Source: Comamonas endophytica (lineage in GTDB: Bacteria; Pseudomonadota; Gammaproteobacteria; Burkholderiales; Burkholderiaceae_C). Taken from it: 64,000 bases of DNA. The stretch spans positions 1 through 64,000 of the forward strand of contig NZ_CP106881.1 of the NCBI RefSeq assembly GCF_023634805.2, given 5' to 3'. The translations under genes were made by a program, and so were the position numbers. Within the stretch, counting starts at the first letter, position 1, and each line of letters begins with the position of its first letter. Under the pieces are notes generated by a model, which was not told the origin of the DNA, did no database searches, and saw nothing but the letters and a program-made list of their open reading frames with translations. Positions 37,830 through 46,873 of the stretch are shown piece by piece.

Positions 37830-39383
37830 ATGACCACCACGATCCGCCAGCAGGACCTGATCGATTCGATCGCAGGCGCCCTGCAGTACATCAGCTACTA
37901 CCACCCCGCCGACTACATCGCCCACCTGGCGCGCGCCTGGGAGCGCGAGCAGAGCCCGGCGGCCAAGGACGCGATGGCCCAGATCCTCACCAACTCGAAG
38001 ATGTCGGCCATCGGCCGCCGCCCGATCTGCCAGGACACCGGCATCGTCAACGTCTTCCTGAAGATCGGCATGGACGTGCGCTGGGAAGGCTTCACCGGCG
38101 GCCTCGAGGACGCGATCAACGAGGGCGTGCGCCGCGGCTACAACCACCCCGACAACACGCTGCGCGCCTCCGTCGTGGCCGACCCGCACTTCGCGCGCAA
38201 GAACACCAAGGACAACACGCCGGCCGTGATCTTCACGCAGATCGTGCCCGGCAACACGGTCGACATCACCGTTGCGGCCAAGGGCGGCGGCTCGGAGAAC
38301 AAGTCGAAGATGATCATGATGAACCCGGGCGACAGCATCGTCGACTGGGTGCTCAAGACCATCCCCACGATGGGCGCGGGCTGGTGCCCGCCGGGCATGA
38401 TCGGCATCGGCATCGGCGGCACCGCCGAGAAGGCCGTGCTGCTGGCCAAGGAAAGCCTGATGGAAGACCTCGACATGTACGAGCTGCAGGCCAAGTCGCA
38501 GCGCGGCGAGAAGCTCGACCAGGTGGAGGAGATGCGCCTGGAGCTCTACGAGAAGGTCAATGCCCTCGGCATCGGCGCCCAGGGCCTGGGCGGCCTGTCC
38601 ACCGTGCTCGACGTCAAGATCAAGATGTACCCGACGCACGCGGCTTCCAAGCCCGTGGCGATGATCCCCAACTGCGCCGCCACGCGCCACGCGCATTTCG
38701 TGATGGACGGCTCGGGCCCGGTCTACCTCGACGCGCCTTCGCTGGACCTGTGGCCCAAGGTCGACTGGGCGCCCGACACGCAGAAAAGCAAGCGCGTGGA
38801 CCTGAACAACCTGACCAAGCAGGAAGTCGCGAGCTGGAAGCCCGGCGACACCCTGCTGCTCAACGGCAAGATGCTCACCGGCCGCGACGCCGCGCACAAG
38901 CGCATCCAGGACATGCTGGCCAAGGGCGAACCCCTGCCCGTGGACTTCACCAACCGCGTGATCTACTACGTCGGCCCCGTGGATCCGGTGGGTGGCGAAG
39001 CCGTGGGCCCGGCCGGCCCGACCACGGCCACGCGCATGGACTCGTTCACCAACATGATGCTGGAGAAGACCGGCCTGATCGCGATGATCGGCAAGGCCGA
39101 GCGCGGCCCGGTGGCGATCGAGGCCATCAAGCAGCACCAGAGCGCCTACCTGATGGCCGTGGGCGGCGCCGCCTACCTGGTGTCGAAGGCGATCAGGAAC
39201 GCCAAGGTGGTGGGCTTCGCCGACCTGGGCATGGAAGCGATCTACGAATTCGACGTGGTCGACATGCCGGTCACGGTGGCCGTCGACGCGGGCGGCACCA
39301 GCGCCCACATCACCGGCCCGGCGATCTGGAAGGAAAAGATCGCCACCGGCGAATTCAAGGGCATCGCGCTGGCCGGCGCCTGA
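37830..39383 (+). CDS. fumA: Fumarate hydratase class I (Fe-S, FumA type)
   Basis: Oxygen-sensitive [4Fe-4S] fumarase of 517 residues in one chain. The cluster cysteines are seen in GRRPICQDTGIVNVFLKIG, GAGWCPPGMIGIGIGG and MIPNCAATRHAHFV. The C-terminal swivel domain carries DFTNRVIYYVGPVDPVGGEAVGPAGPTT, split across its Gly-rich turns. AAACCCACG precedes the start. It is transcribed away from fumC. Confidence 0.95.
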   Translation: MTTTIRQQDLIDSIAGALQYISYYHPADYIAHLARAWEREQSPAAKDAMAQILTNSKMSAIGRRPICQDTGIVNVFLKIGMDVRWEGFTGGLEDAINEGVRRGYNHPDNTLRASVVADPHFARKNTKDNTPAVIFTQIVPGNTVDITVAAKGGGSENKSKMIMMNPGDSIVDWVLKTIPTMGAGWCPPGMIGIGIGGTAEKAVLLAKESLMEDLDMYELQAKSQRGEKLDQVEEMRLELYEKVNALGIGAQGLGGLSTVLDVKIKMYPTHAASKPVAMIPNCAATRHAHFVMDGSGPVYLDAPSLDLWPKVDWAPDTQKSKRVDLNNLTKQEVASWKPGDTLLLNGKMLTGRDAAHKRIQDMLAKGEPLPVDFTNRVIYYVGPVDPVGGEAVGPAGPTTATRMDSFTNMMLEKTGLIAMIGKAERGPVAIEAIKQHQSAYLMAVGGAAYLVSKAIRNAKVVGFADLGMEAIYEFDVVDMPVTVAVDAGGTSAHITGPAIWKEKIATGEFKGIALAGA

Positions 39384-39468
39384 GCCCGCGGCGGCCTGCT
39401 GCAGGCCGCCTGCGGACACGGCATACTTGCACGCGGGCCGCCCGGGCCCGCACTCCCTGCGCTCTCTC

Positions 39469-40308
39469 ATGCACCACTTCCCCATCGGCATCTTCGACAG
39501 CGGCATCGGCGGCCTCAGCGTCCTGCAGGCGCTGCGCGGCGAGCTGCCGCAGGAGCAGCTGGTCTATGTCGCAGACAGCGGCCACGCACCCTATGGCGAG
39601 CGCGACGAGGCCTTCGTGCAGCAGCGCACGGGCGCCATCGCGCGCCACCTGCGCGCGCAATACGGCATCAAGGCGCTGGTCATTGCCTGCAACACCGCCA
39701 CCGCCGCAGCCGTCGAGCAATTGCGCCGCGAGATGCCCGACCTGCTGCTGATCGGCGTCGAGCCCGCGCTCAAGCCCGCGGCGCAAAGCAGCCAGACGCA
39801 CCATGTGGGCGTGATGGCCACGCGCGGCACGGTGGGCAGCGCGCGCTTCGCGCGCCTGCTGGCCGAGCATTCGCAGCACACGCGCTTTTCGGTGCAGGCC
39901 TGCGACGGGCTGGCCCTGGCCATCGAGCAGGCCACCGAGCAGCCCGCGCCCGCGCGGCTGGAGGACGGCGCACTTTGGGCGCACTGCGCGCGCCACACCG
40001 CGGCATTGGGCCGTTTCGGTCGCAACGCCGGCGAGATCGACACCCTGGTGCTGGGCTGCACCCATTACATCTTCGTCAAGGACGAGCTGCGCGCGCTGCT
40101 CGGCCCCGACATCGCGCTGATCGACACCGGCAGCGCCGTCGCGCGCCAGGTGCGGCGCCTGCTGGAGCAGGCCGGACTGCTCGCGCCCGAGGGCCTGGCG
40201 CCGCGGATCGAGCTGTTCGCGACCGGCGGGCTCAACAGCCTGCAGGCGGCGGCGCAGCGCTGGCTCGGGCTGCCAGCGGGATCCTGCGCGCATATCGACA
40301 TCGGCTGA
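39469..40308 (+). CDS. murI: Glutamate racemase MurI
   Basis: Makes D-glutamate for peptidoglycan. The protein has 279 residues. Catalytic cysteines are in LVIACNTATAAA and VLGCTHYIFV; the N-terminus IGIFDSGIGGLSVLQALRGELP and VYVADSGHAPYG are family signatures. The ATG at 39469 is chosen because the homology begins at MHHFPIGIFDSG. It follows fumA after 85 bases, with a GCGGCCTGC/GCAGGCCGC hairpin between. Confidence 0.95.
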   Translation: MHHFPIGIFDSGIGGLSVLQALRGELPQEQLVYVADSGHAPYGERDEAFVQQRTGAIARHLRAQYGIKALVIACNTATAAAVEQLRREMPDLLLIGVEPALKPAAQSSQTHHVGVMATRGTVGSARFARLLAEHSQHTRFSVQACDGLALAIEQATEQPAPARLEDGALWAHCARHTAALGRFGRNAGEIDTLVLGCTHYIFVKDELRALLGPDIALIDTGSAVARQVRRLLEQAGLLAPEGLAPRIELFATGGLNSLQAAAQRWLGLPAGSCAHIDIG

Positions 40309-40442
40309 GGCGCCCCGCCCCGTCATGCGGAAAAACGGCGGGGGTGAAGCCTTGGCCGGCCTGGGGACCGGCTGTGCTGCCGGCGCCATGGGTGCGGTTC
40401 CCGGCTGGCTGGATTGCTGCAAAGTTGGACGAAGGAAGCATG

Positions 40443-41964
40443 TCATCCCCAGAGAACCCCATGCGGCCAACTGGAGCACGGCAGCTCATCCTCGCGGAGA
40501 AAAACACCACCGATGGGATCATTGCTGTGCGTCGTCGGGGATATCGAGGACGCAGAGTTGCGGCGGGAAACCAGCAGCGCTTCCTCTGACCACAATGCCC
40601 CAACGGCATCCGGAATGTTTTCGCCGTCGAAAAGCACCGGGCTGAGCTGCACTTGCACCTCCCGCGAGGCCGGGGCAACCATCGGATCACCAGCGGCCGC
40701 GCCAGCCGCCTGCGCAAGCCGGTGGGCCTCAGGCTGCACAGGCTCGATTGCGCCCCCCGCTGCGGTCGAGCCTGTGCCGTTGACAGGATTCATCCGCGCA
40801 CCGGCGCGACGCAGGGTTTCCATCATGGCGGGATTGCCGATCTTTGCGCCCGTTGCAGTTCGATACCGAGATCGGCCCCGGCGCACCGCAGCGCTTCGAC
40901 CACAGGCAGGTGCCCGTTTCCGGTCGCAAGCATTGCGGCGGAGTGCTGGCTTTGCTCGACCGCAGTGAAGCCGGCGCCTGCGGCGAGCAGCGCCTTGGCG
41001 ATGTCGAGATGGCCCAGGCGCGCGGCCATCATGAGCGCAGTGAAGCCATCCCTGGCGCGGGCATCGACCTGCCCTGCGCATCCACCACAGTCTGGTTTCC
41101 GGCAAGCGCGGCCTGCATCGGCGCGGCGGTGCCATCGGCCGCGACGGCATTGCCATCCGCTCTAGGAGCCTGCAGCAGCGTCCGCACGGCGGCCACGTCG
41201 GCATTGCGCTGCGCGGCCGGCAGTCTGGGCTGGAGATCCGCGTCCATGTCCACCGGCGCGGCATGACCATGCCAGGCTGCCAACATGAACACCCTGGCGC
41301 CCTTTTCCCCTGCGCCATTCACGTTCGCCTCGGCCCCCGCCATGACGCGCCAACTGGCGGCGTCGTTGATGCTCATGCGCATATGCCATCGGAGATCCGC
41401 GCCAGCCCGCGCCAGCATTGCCACGACATCCTGATGACCATGGCGCGCCGCCATTACCAGCGCCATCACCAGTGGCGTCTGGCCTGTGTGCATGCGCGCT
41501 TTGGCTTGCAGCAAGGCGGCAACGATGTCGGCGTGTCCCCGTGAGGCAGCCACGATCAGTGGCGTCATGCCGTACCGATCGGTGCCATCCACCTGGGCCC
41601 CGGCGTACAACAGCGCTTGCACGATATCGGCGCGGCCAACATAAACCGCGTGAAAGATCACGGGCAAACGCGTGTGATCGACGGCATTGGCATCCGCACT
41701 GTGCTCCAGCAACACCTCGACCATGTCCAGACGTCCGAGATCCACCGCATGCAGCAATGCCGTCCAGCCCTGGCTGTCGACGGCATGGACATCGGCGCCA
41801 GCTCGCAACAATGCATGCACCGCCATCGGGGTCCTATGCATCACCGCCTCGTGGACCGCAGTAACGGGCAGCGCCATCTGGTTGGCAAAAATCCCGGCTG
41901 GCCGTGGCATATCTGTGGCTCCAGCCGCGCGGAATGTTGCGCCGATTTGAAAGGCAGAAAACAT
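40443..41964 (-). CDS. Ankyrin-repeat protein (two frame breaks)
   Basis: Repaired length is about 507 residues. From about residue 35 there are seven or more ankyrin repeats, e.g. GWTALLHAVDLGRLDMVEVL, GMTPLIVAASRGHADIVAALL and GFTALMMAARLGHLDIAKALL. Some repeats are degenerate. No signal peptide or membrane segment is seen, and a C-terminal tail of about 110 residues has no known motif. Frame breaks lie near 41068 (one G of GGG) and near 40850 (one G of GGGG); together they account for the length deficit. It is paired with a second ankyrin gene upstream. Role unknown; a scaffold or effector is possible. Confidence 0.65.
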
Positions 41965-42151
41965 TTTGGGTCTCGGTTATGGGACTTGGTTGAAAAGCAA
42001 GGGTTGGACAGATTCGTAACCATCCAACGACGGTCCATCGATTTACCGGCCGGCGCCTGGCGCGCTGCCGGGATCGGTGCGTCTGCGGCGACCGGTGCCG
42101 ACACGACCCCATGGACTGAAGCACGTGTGCGCACAGCGCGGCCTGGCTGCC

Positions 42152-44260
42152 TCATGCGGGATAGCGGGCATCGGAGTCCGGTCGTTGCACCCGCGCATGG
42201 CCCTGCTCGTGGTGGTTCCAGGCGTACTCGTCGAAATTGCCGATGGGTGGCAGCGATTCGTTCCAGTCATCCAGCGATGCCGGGGCTTGATCCGCCATCG
42301 GCATGGTCGAAGTGCCGGCCCCGACGCGCGGATCGGCCCCGAAGTGCATTGGCAACCAGGCTGGTGCAGCCCGCTGTTCGGCGGCGCCCGGGCGCGCTGC
42401 GGCGGGGACCGCGGCAGCGGCAGCCGAGGCGGGCCCCTGGGGGATCGGGGGCTGGCGCGCATATGCCGCTTCCGCCAGCAGGTCCGTGACGCCAACGTGG
42501 CCTGCATTCATGGCAACGATCAGCGCACTGTGTCCCTCGCCATCCACGGCATCGATGTTCGCTCCGGCTTGCAACAGCACGCGCACCACACCGGCATGCC
42601 CCCGGCCCGCCGCCATCAGCAGCGCAGTCAAGCCGTTGACAGCCGCATCCCGGTCAGCGCCTGCATTCAGCAACATTTTCACGATGGCGTCACGACCCTG
42701 CCGCGCCGCAGACATGAGAAAAGTCTCGCCGGCACGCACGGCACCGGCACACGCCCCGGCCTGCAGCAGCGTTTGGGCGGCCGCATCGCTGCCTTCGTCG
42801 ATGGCTGCCGACATACACGCATTGATATCTGCGCCAAGTTTCACCAGTTCCTGGACGACACCCACTTTGGCGTTCTTTGCCGCATAGGCGATTGCAGCGT
42901 CTCCCGCACCATCGACTGCCTCCACTGCGGCGCCTTCAAGGGCCAGCAGGCGCACTACATCGGTCTGACCATAGCGGGCGGCCAGCATGAGCGGCGTGAT
43001 GCCTTGCGCAGCGACGGCGTTGGCATCGTTGCCCGCTTTCAGCAACGCCTTGACCGCATCGACGCAGCCGCTTCGGGCCATATGGTGGATGGCCGTCATG
43101 CCGTGATCGTCGACGGCGTCGGCACGTGCGCCCTGGCCCAGCAGATAGATCACCACATCCGCCAGGCCCAGCCTGGCCGCGATCAGCAGCGATGACAATC
43201 CGCTGCCATTGTCGCCATTGACCTGGGCCCCGGCCTGCACCATGCGGGTCACCAGCAAGAAGCTGCCGCTTTGCATGGCGGTCACCAAATTGGCCTCGAG
43301 GGAGGCTCCAGCCGCCACCAAAGCGCTCACCGTCTCGGCGCAGCCCCGAATCGCTGCCAGCATCAATGCGCTGTATCCATTGGTGTCGACGCCGTTGGCA
43401 TCCGCGTTGGCACGCAGCAAGGCCTTCACGATGCCGGTCTCGCCGTCTTGGACCGCCACCAGCATATGGGCGGTGATATCTGCTCCGGCACGCAACAGCG
43501 CGGCCAGCATCTCGGGCCGATCGTGCAATGCCGCCCACATCACCGGTGAGGGCCGCTGGCCCGGGACAGCGCCCAAGAACGCGCCATGCTGCGCCAGCGT
43601 ACTCACCACCTCCACATGGTTCCTCAGGACGCCAACCATCAGCGCGCCGAGACCATGGACAGTGACTGCATTGACAGGGGCGCGAGCTTCGAGGAGCAAG
43701 CTCACCATCCGCACATGCCCATTCATTGCGGCCAAAATCAGCGGCGTCGCCCCCAGATCATTGCTTGCATTCACATGTGCACCGCCTCGCATCAGTGCCA
43801 GGGCAATGTCGGCGTAGCCCCGCTTTGCGGCCAGCATGAGCGGTGTGTCACCGTCTGCGTCGAATACGTTGACGTTTGCCTGCGCTTGCACCAGTGCATG
43901 GACGATGCCTACATCGCCGCCCATCACCGCCAGAAAAATTGCGGTACGACCGCGGCGGTCGGCGATATCGGTGGCGGCTCCGGCGTGCAGCAGTGCTTCG
44001 ACTTCGGCAAGCTGGCGGTGCTCCACTGCATGCATCAAGGGCGTCCACCCCCGAGGATCCACCTGGTCCACATTCGCTGCATGCGCAGGCGTGAGCTGGA
44101 ATGGGGTATTTGCTGCAGCGCTGAAGTCGTCGTGCTGCATGTCGTCGGGATGCGGATCTTGCTGCAACGCAACGGCGAGCGCCGGGAATTCGTTGCCCTC
44201 TGGCAGTGCCATATTCCGGAACGCAATGGGCGCGAAGGTCTGGGTGGATACAGAAATCAT
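42152..44260 (-). CDS. Large ankyrin-repeat protein
   Basis: The protein has about 702 residues from the ATG at 44260 (MISVSTQTFAPIAFRNMALP); an ATG at 44296 is possible. Between residues 65 and 600 there are about sixteen ankyrin repeats, e.g. GWTPLMHAVEHRQLAEVEALL, GDTPLMLAAKRGYADIALALM and GITPLMLAARYGQTDVVRLLA. A 100-residue tail follows, rich in Ala, Pro and then acidic and aromatic residues. There is no signal peptide, membrane segment or enzyme domain. It is transcribed toward the second ankyrin gene, 187 bases away. The 5' flank is markedly AT-rich. It may be host-associated or self-regulatory; function is unknown. Confidence 0.8.
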   Translation of the reverse strand: MISVSTQTFAPIAFRNMALPEGNEFPALAVALQQDPHPDDMQHDDFSAAANTPFQLTPAHAANVDQVDPRGWTPLMHAVEHRQLAEVEALLHAGAATDIADRRGRTAIFLAVMGGDVGIVHALVQAQANVNVFDADGDTPLMLAAKRGYADIALALMRGGAHVNASNDLGATPLILAAMNGHVRMVSLLLEARAPVNAVTVHGLGALMVGVLRNHVEVVSTLAQHGAFLGAVPGQRPSPVMWAALHDRPEMLAALLRAGADITAHMLVAVQDGETGIVKALLRANADANGVDTNGYSALMLAAIRGCAETVSALVAAGASLEANLVTAMQSGSFLLVTRMVQAGAQVNGDNGSGLSSLLIAARLGLADVVIYLLGQGARADAVDDHGMTAIHHMARSGCVDAVKALLKAGNDANAVAAQGITPLMLAARYGQTDVVRLLALEGAAVEAVDGAGDAAIAYAAKNAKVGVVQELVKLGADINACMSAAIDEGSDAAAQTLLQAGACAGAVRAGETFLMSAARQGRDAIVKMLLNAGADRDAAVNGLTALLMAAGRGHAGVVRVLLQAGANIDAVDGEGHSALIVAMNAGHVGVTDLLAEAAYARQPPIPQGPASAAAAAVPAAARPGAAEQRAAPAWLPMHFGADPRVGAGTSTMPMADQAPASLDDWNESLPPIGNFDEYAWNHHEQGHARVQRPDSDARYPA

Positions 44261-44548
44261 GAGGCTCTCTATAGTCACAAGGCTTCCACCATGCATGGAA
44301 TGGCGTCCGTAGCCTCGAATAAATCTATTTGAATCAAAACATGATAGATTTTACCTATTGAGCGGCATCAAGTCAACGCTGCTTGTCCCGGGATGGCCGG
44401 CATGCAATGGAAACGCCTGCTGTGCCTGCATCGCCTGCAGGCACCGGTCGACATTCCACGCCCCGAGCTTCGATCGGTGGCACGGTCAGGCGCGGCGGCG
44501 CCTGGCGACCGCGCGGCGCCAAAGACAATATCCAGGGGAAAGGGCGAG

Positions 44549-45118
44549 CTATTGCGGCGCTGGCGCCGGCCCCCAAAGACGCGCGCCGCCCGCATCCAGA
44601 TGGGTCAGGTACAGCCGCACATCGAACTCGTACTGGTGATAGGACGGCTCCATGTGGGAGCACAGCTGATAGAAGGCTTTGTCGTGGTCCTTCTCGCGCA
44701 GGTGGGCCAGCTCGTGCACCACGATCATGCGCAGGAATTCCTCGGGCGTGTTCTTGAACATCGCGGCCACGCGGATCTCGTGGCGCGCCGACAGCTTGCC
44801 GCCCTGCACCAGCGCGCGGCTGGTGTGCAGCCCGAGTGCATTGCGCACCACGTGGATCTTGCTGTCGTAGGCGACCTTCTGCAGCGTTGCGCCCTTGCGC
44901 AGGTGCTGCGCCTTGAGTTCGGCGGTGTATTCGTACAGCGCCTTGTCGGTGCGCAGCGCATGCGCCTGGGGGTATTTGCGCTGCAGCAGCGCGGCGGTGC
45001 CGCCGCTCGCGAGCAGCGCGCGCACCTGGTCCTGCAGCTGCGCAGGATAGGAGCGCAGATAGGGAAGGTCCATGGGCGTGCTGCCCGGCTGCGGCGAACG
45101 CGCCGCGCGCGCGGACAT
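44549..45118 (-). CDS. YgjP/WLM-type zinc metallopeptidase
   Basis: The protein has 189 residues. A zinc site VVHELAHLREKDHDKAFYQLCSHM (HExxH near residue 143, third ligand His downstream) marks the YgjP-like DUF45 peptidase family. The N-terminus is PYLRSYPAQLQDQVRALLASGG. The ATG at 45118 overlaps the preceding gene's TGA as TGATG-type coupling; an ATG at 45073 is an alternative. Substrates of this family are unknown. Confidence 0.85.
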   Translation of the reverse strand: MSARAARSPQPGSTPMDLPYLRSYPAQLQDQVRALLASGGTAALLQRKYPQAHALRTDKALYEYTAELKAQHLRKGATLQKVAYDSKIHVVRNALGLHTSRALVQGGKLSARHEIRVAAMFKNTPEEFLRMIVVHELAHLREKDHDKAFYQLCSHMEPSYHQYEFDVRLYLTHLDAGGARLWGPAPAPQ

Positions 45119-45753
45119 CAGTGCAGGTGGCGCGGGCGGCGGTTGCCGCCGCTGCCGTGGCCGGAGCCACCCGAGCCGCCGGGCCCGCGCGGGGGCTTGC
45201 CGATCTCCAGCGAGTTCACCAGCGCATCGAAGCGCAGCGAGAACAGCTTGTCGATCTCGGCGACCACGCCGCCGAGCTCGGCGCCGTCGAAATGGCGCTC
45301 CATCATGTTGACCACGTCCTGCACCAGCAGGTCGCGCTGCACCTGCATGATGGCCGCGGGCGTGGGGCCGACGAACAGCATCAGGAAGTCGTCGCGCGAC
45401 TCGGCATCCTCGGCCTCTTCCTCTTCGTCGAACTCGGTGTCATAGAACGTGACTTCGATGGCCGCGCCCTGCTCCGACAGCTCGTTGAGGCTCATGCACA
45501 TCTCGTCGAGCGTCTGGCGGAAGTCGTCGTCGCCGCGCACCGTCCAGCAGATCTGCAGGCGATGCTCGCGCGCGTCGAACTGGATACCCGGCTCTTCTTC
45601 ATAGACGCTGGTCGCGCCATCGGCCAGCGAGCGCGCGCCGGCGTAGCTCCACAGCGGCTTGAGCGCTTCCTGCAGCTGCTCGAAGCTGGTCTGGGCCGTG
45701 AGCACCACCTGGCCGTGGACGTGGATTTCAAAAGGAGGGTTGTAACTTGACAT
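45118..45753 (-). CDS. Conserved acidic protein of unknown function
   Basis: The protein has 211 residues: [20 protein letters not shown], a mixed alpha/beta core with [17 protein letters not shown] as an acidic patch near residue 110, and a Gly/His/Arg-rich tail ([14 protein letters not shown]). It has no signal peptide or membrane segment. It looks like the DUF6806-type conserved protein of Burkholderiales, but I am not certain. Its stop is shared with the start of the peptidase gene, and its start lies inside the tail of the truncated smc fragment. Confidence 0.6.
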   Translation of the reverse strand: MSSYNPPFEIHVHGQVVLTAQTSFEQLQEALKPLWSYAGARSLADGATSVYEEEPGIQFDAREHRLQICWTVRGDDDFRQTLDEMCMSLNELSEQGAAIEVTFYDTEFDEEEEAEDAESRDDFLMLFVGPTPAAIMQVQRDLLVQDVVNMMERHFDGAELGGVVAEIDKLFSLRFDALVNSLEIGKPPRGPGGSGGSGHGSGGNRRPRHLH

Positions 45754-46408
45754 GTTCGAATCTCGCTGGGCACTGTTCGGGGAAAACCGCTGTGTGACTG
45801 TTCGTTATGGAGGCAATTATGTCCTCGACACGCGTCAGGTTCTCGCGCGTGTCCGACAGCCGGTTCTCGGTTTCGCGCCGGCGCTCCTTGTACTTGGAGA
45901 CGCCCGCCGCTTCCTCCAGGAACAGCCGCAGCTCCTCGGGCCGCGACTCGATGATGCGGCTGATGGTGCCCTGGCCGATGATCGCGTAGGCGCGCGGGCC
46001 CAGGCCGGTGCCGAGGAACACGTCCTGCACGTCGCGCCGGCGCACCGGCTGGTTGTTGATGAAGTAGCTGCTGTTGCCGTCGCGCGTGAGCACGCGCTTG
46101 ACGGCGATCTCGCCGTACTGGCCCCACTGCCCGCCCGCGCGGTGGTCGCTGTTGTCGAACACCAGCTCCACGCTGGCGCGGCTCGCGGGCTTGCGCTGCG
46201 TGGTGCCGTTGAAGATCACGTCCTGCATCGACTCGCCGCGCAGCTCGCTGGCCTTGCTCTCGCCCAGCACCCAGCGCACCGCATCCATGATATTGGACTT
46301 GCCGCAGCCATTGGGCCCGACCACGCCGACCAGCTGCCCGGGCAGCAGGAAATTGGTCGGCTCGGCAAAGGACTTGAAGCCGGACAGCTTGATCGAGTTA
46401 AGGCGCAC
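45728..46408 (-). pseudogene. smc: Truncated smc (N-terminal ATPase head only)
   Basis: The reading frame starts [20 protein letters not shown] and carries the SMC Walker A in [22 protein letters not shown], then [17 protein letters not shown] and [28 protein letters not shown] signatures. Homology follows the family to about residue 195 ([19 protein letters not shown]) and then ends. A full SMC has nearly 1,200 residues with hinge, coiled coil and C-terminal head. None of these is found in any frame downstream. The last 30 residues run into the 5' region of the next gene. This is a broken copy, a rearrangement scar or an assembly junction near 45815. Confidence 0.8.
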
Positions 46409-46513
46409 GGAGGTGGAGTGACAGCTTCATGGAACAGGCCTGAATGATACCGTGCCCGCCCCAGCCGCAAGCGCAGGCGCGTGCAGCTTTTGGCCGGGCA
46501 TGCCGGTGCCGAT

Positions 46514-46846
46514 TCACGCGCCGCGCGGCGCAAACGCGATGATGCACATTCCCGCCAGCGCGACGCACGCGCCCAGCAGGTCCCAGCGCGTGGGCTGCAC
46601 CCCGTCCACCAGCCACAGCCAGAGCAGCGCCACGGCCACGTACACCCCGCCATAGGCCGCATAGACGCGGCCCGAGGCATCGGGGTGCAGCGTCAGCAGC
46701 CAGACAAAAACCGCCAGGCTGGCGCCCGCGGGCAGCAGCAGCCAGGCGCCGTGGCCGTGGCGCAGCCAGAGCCAGGGAAGGTAGCAGCCGACGATCTCGG
46801 CCACCGCGGTGGCCGCAAACAGCAGCAGGGTCTTGATCTCAGGCAT
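46514..46846 (-). CDS. YnfA-family small multidrug-resistance-like membrane protein
   Basis: The protein has 110 residues with four membrane segments. [20 protein letters not shown] and the C-terminal [21 protein letters not shown] match the YnfA/UPF0060 family. The ATG at 46846 gives the usual length; a TTG at 46855 is less likely. It lies 27 bases below the GGDEF-EAL gene's stop. Confidence 0.9.
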   Translation of the reverse strand: MPEIKTLLLFAATAVAEIVGCYLPWLWLRHGHGAWLLLPAGASLAVFVWLLTLHPDASGRVYAAYGGVYVAVALLWLWLVDGVQPTRWDLLGACVALAGMCIIAFAPRGA

Positions 46847-46873
46847 GAAAGACAAGCGATGCGACGACGGCGC

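Noticed and set aside
40309..40442. A short gene between murI and the ankyrin gene
   Set aside because: Open frames here are short, lack ribosome sites and match the flank of the ankyrin gene; nothing supports coding.
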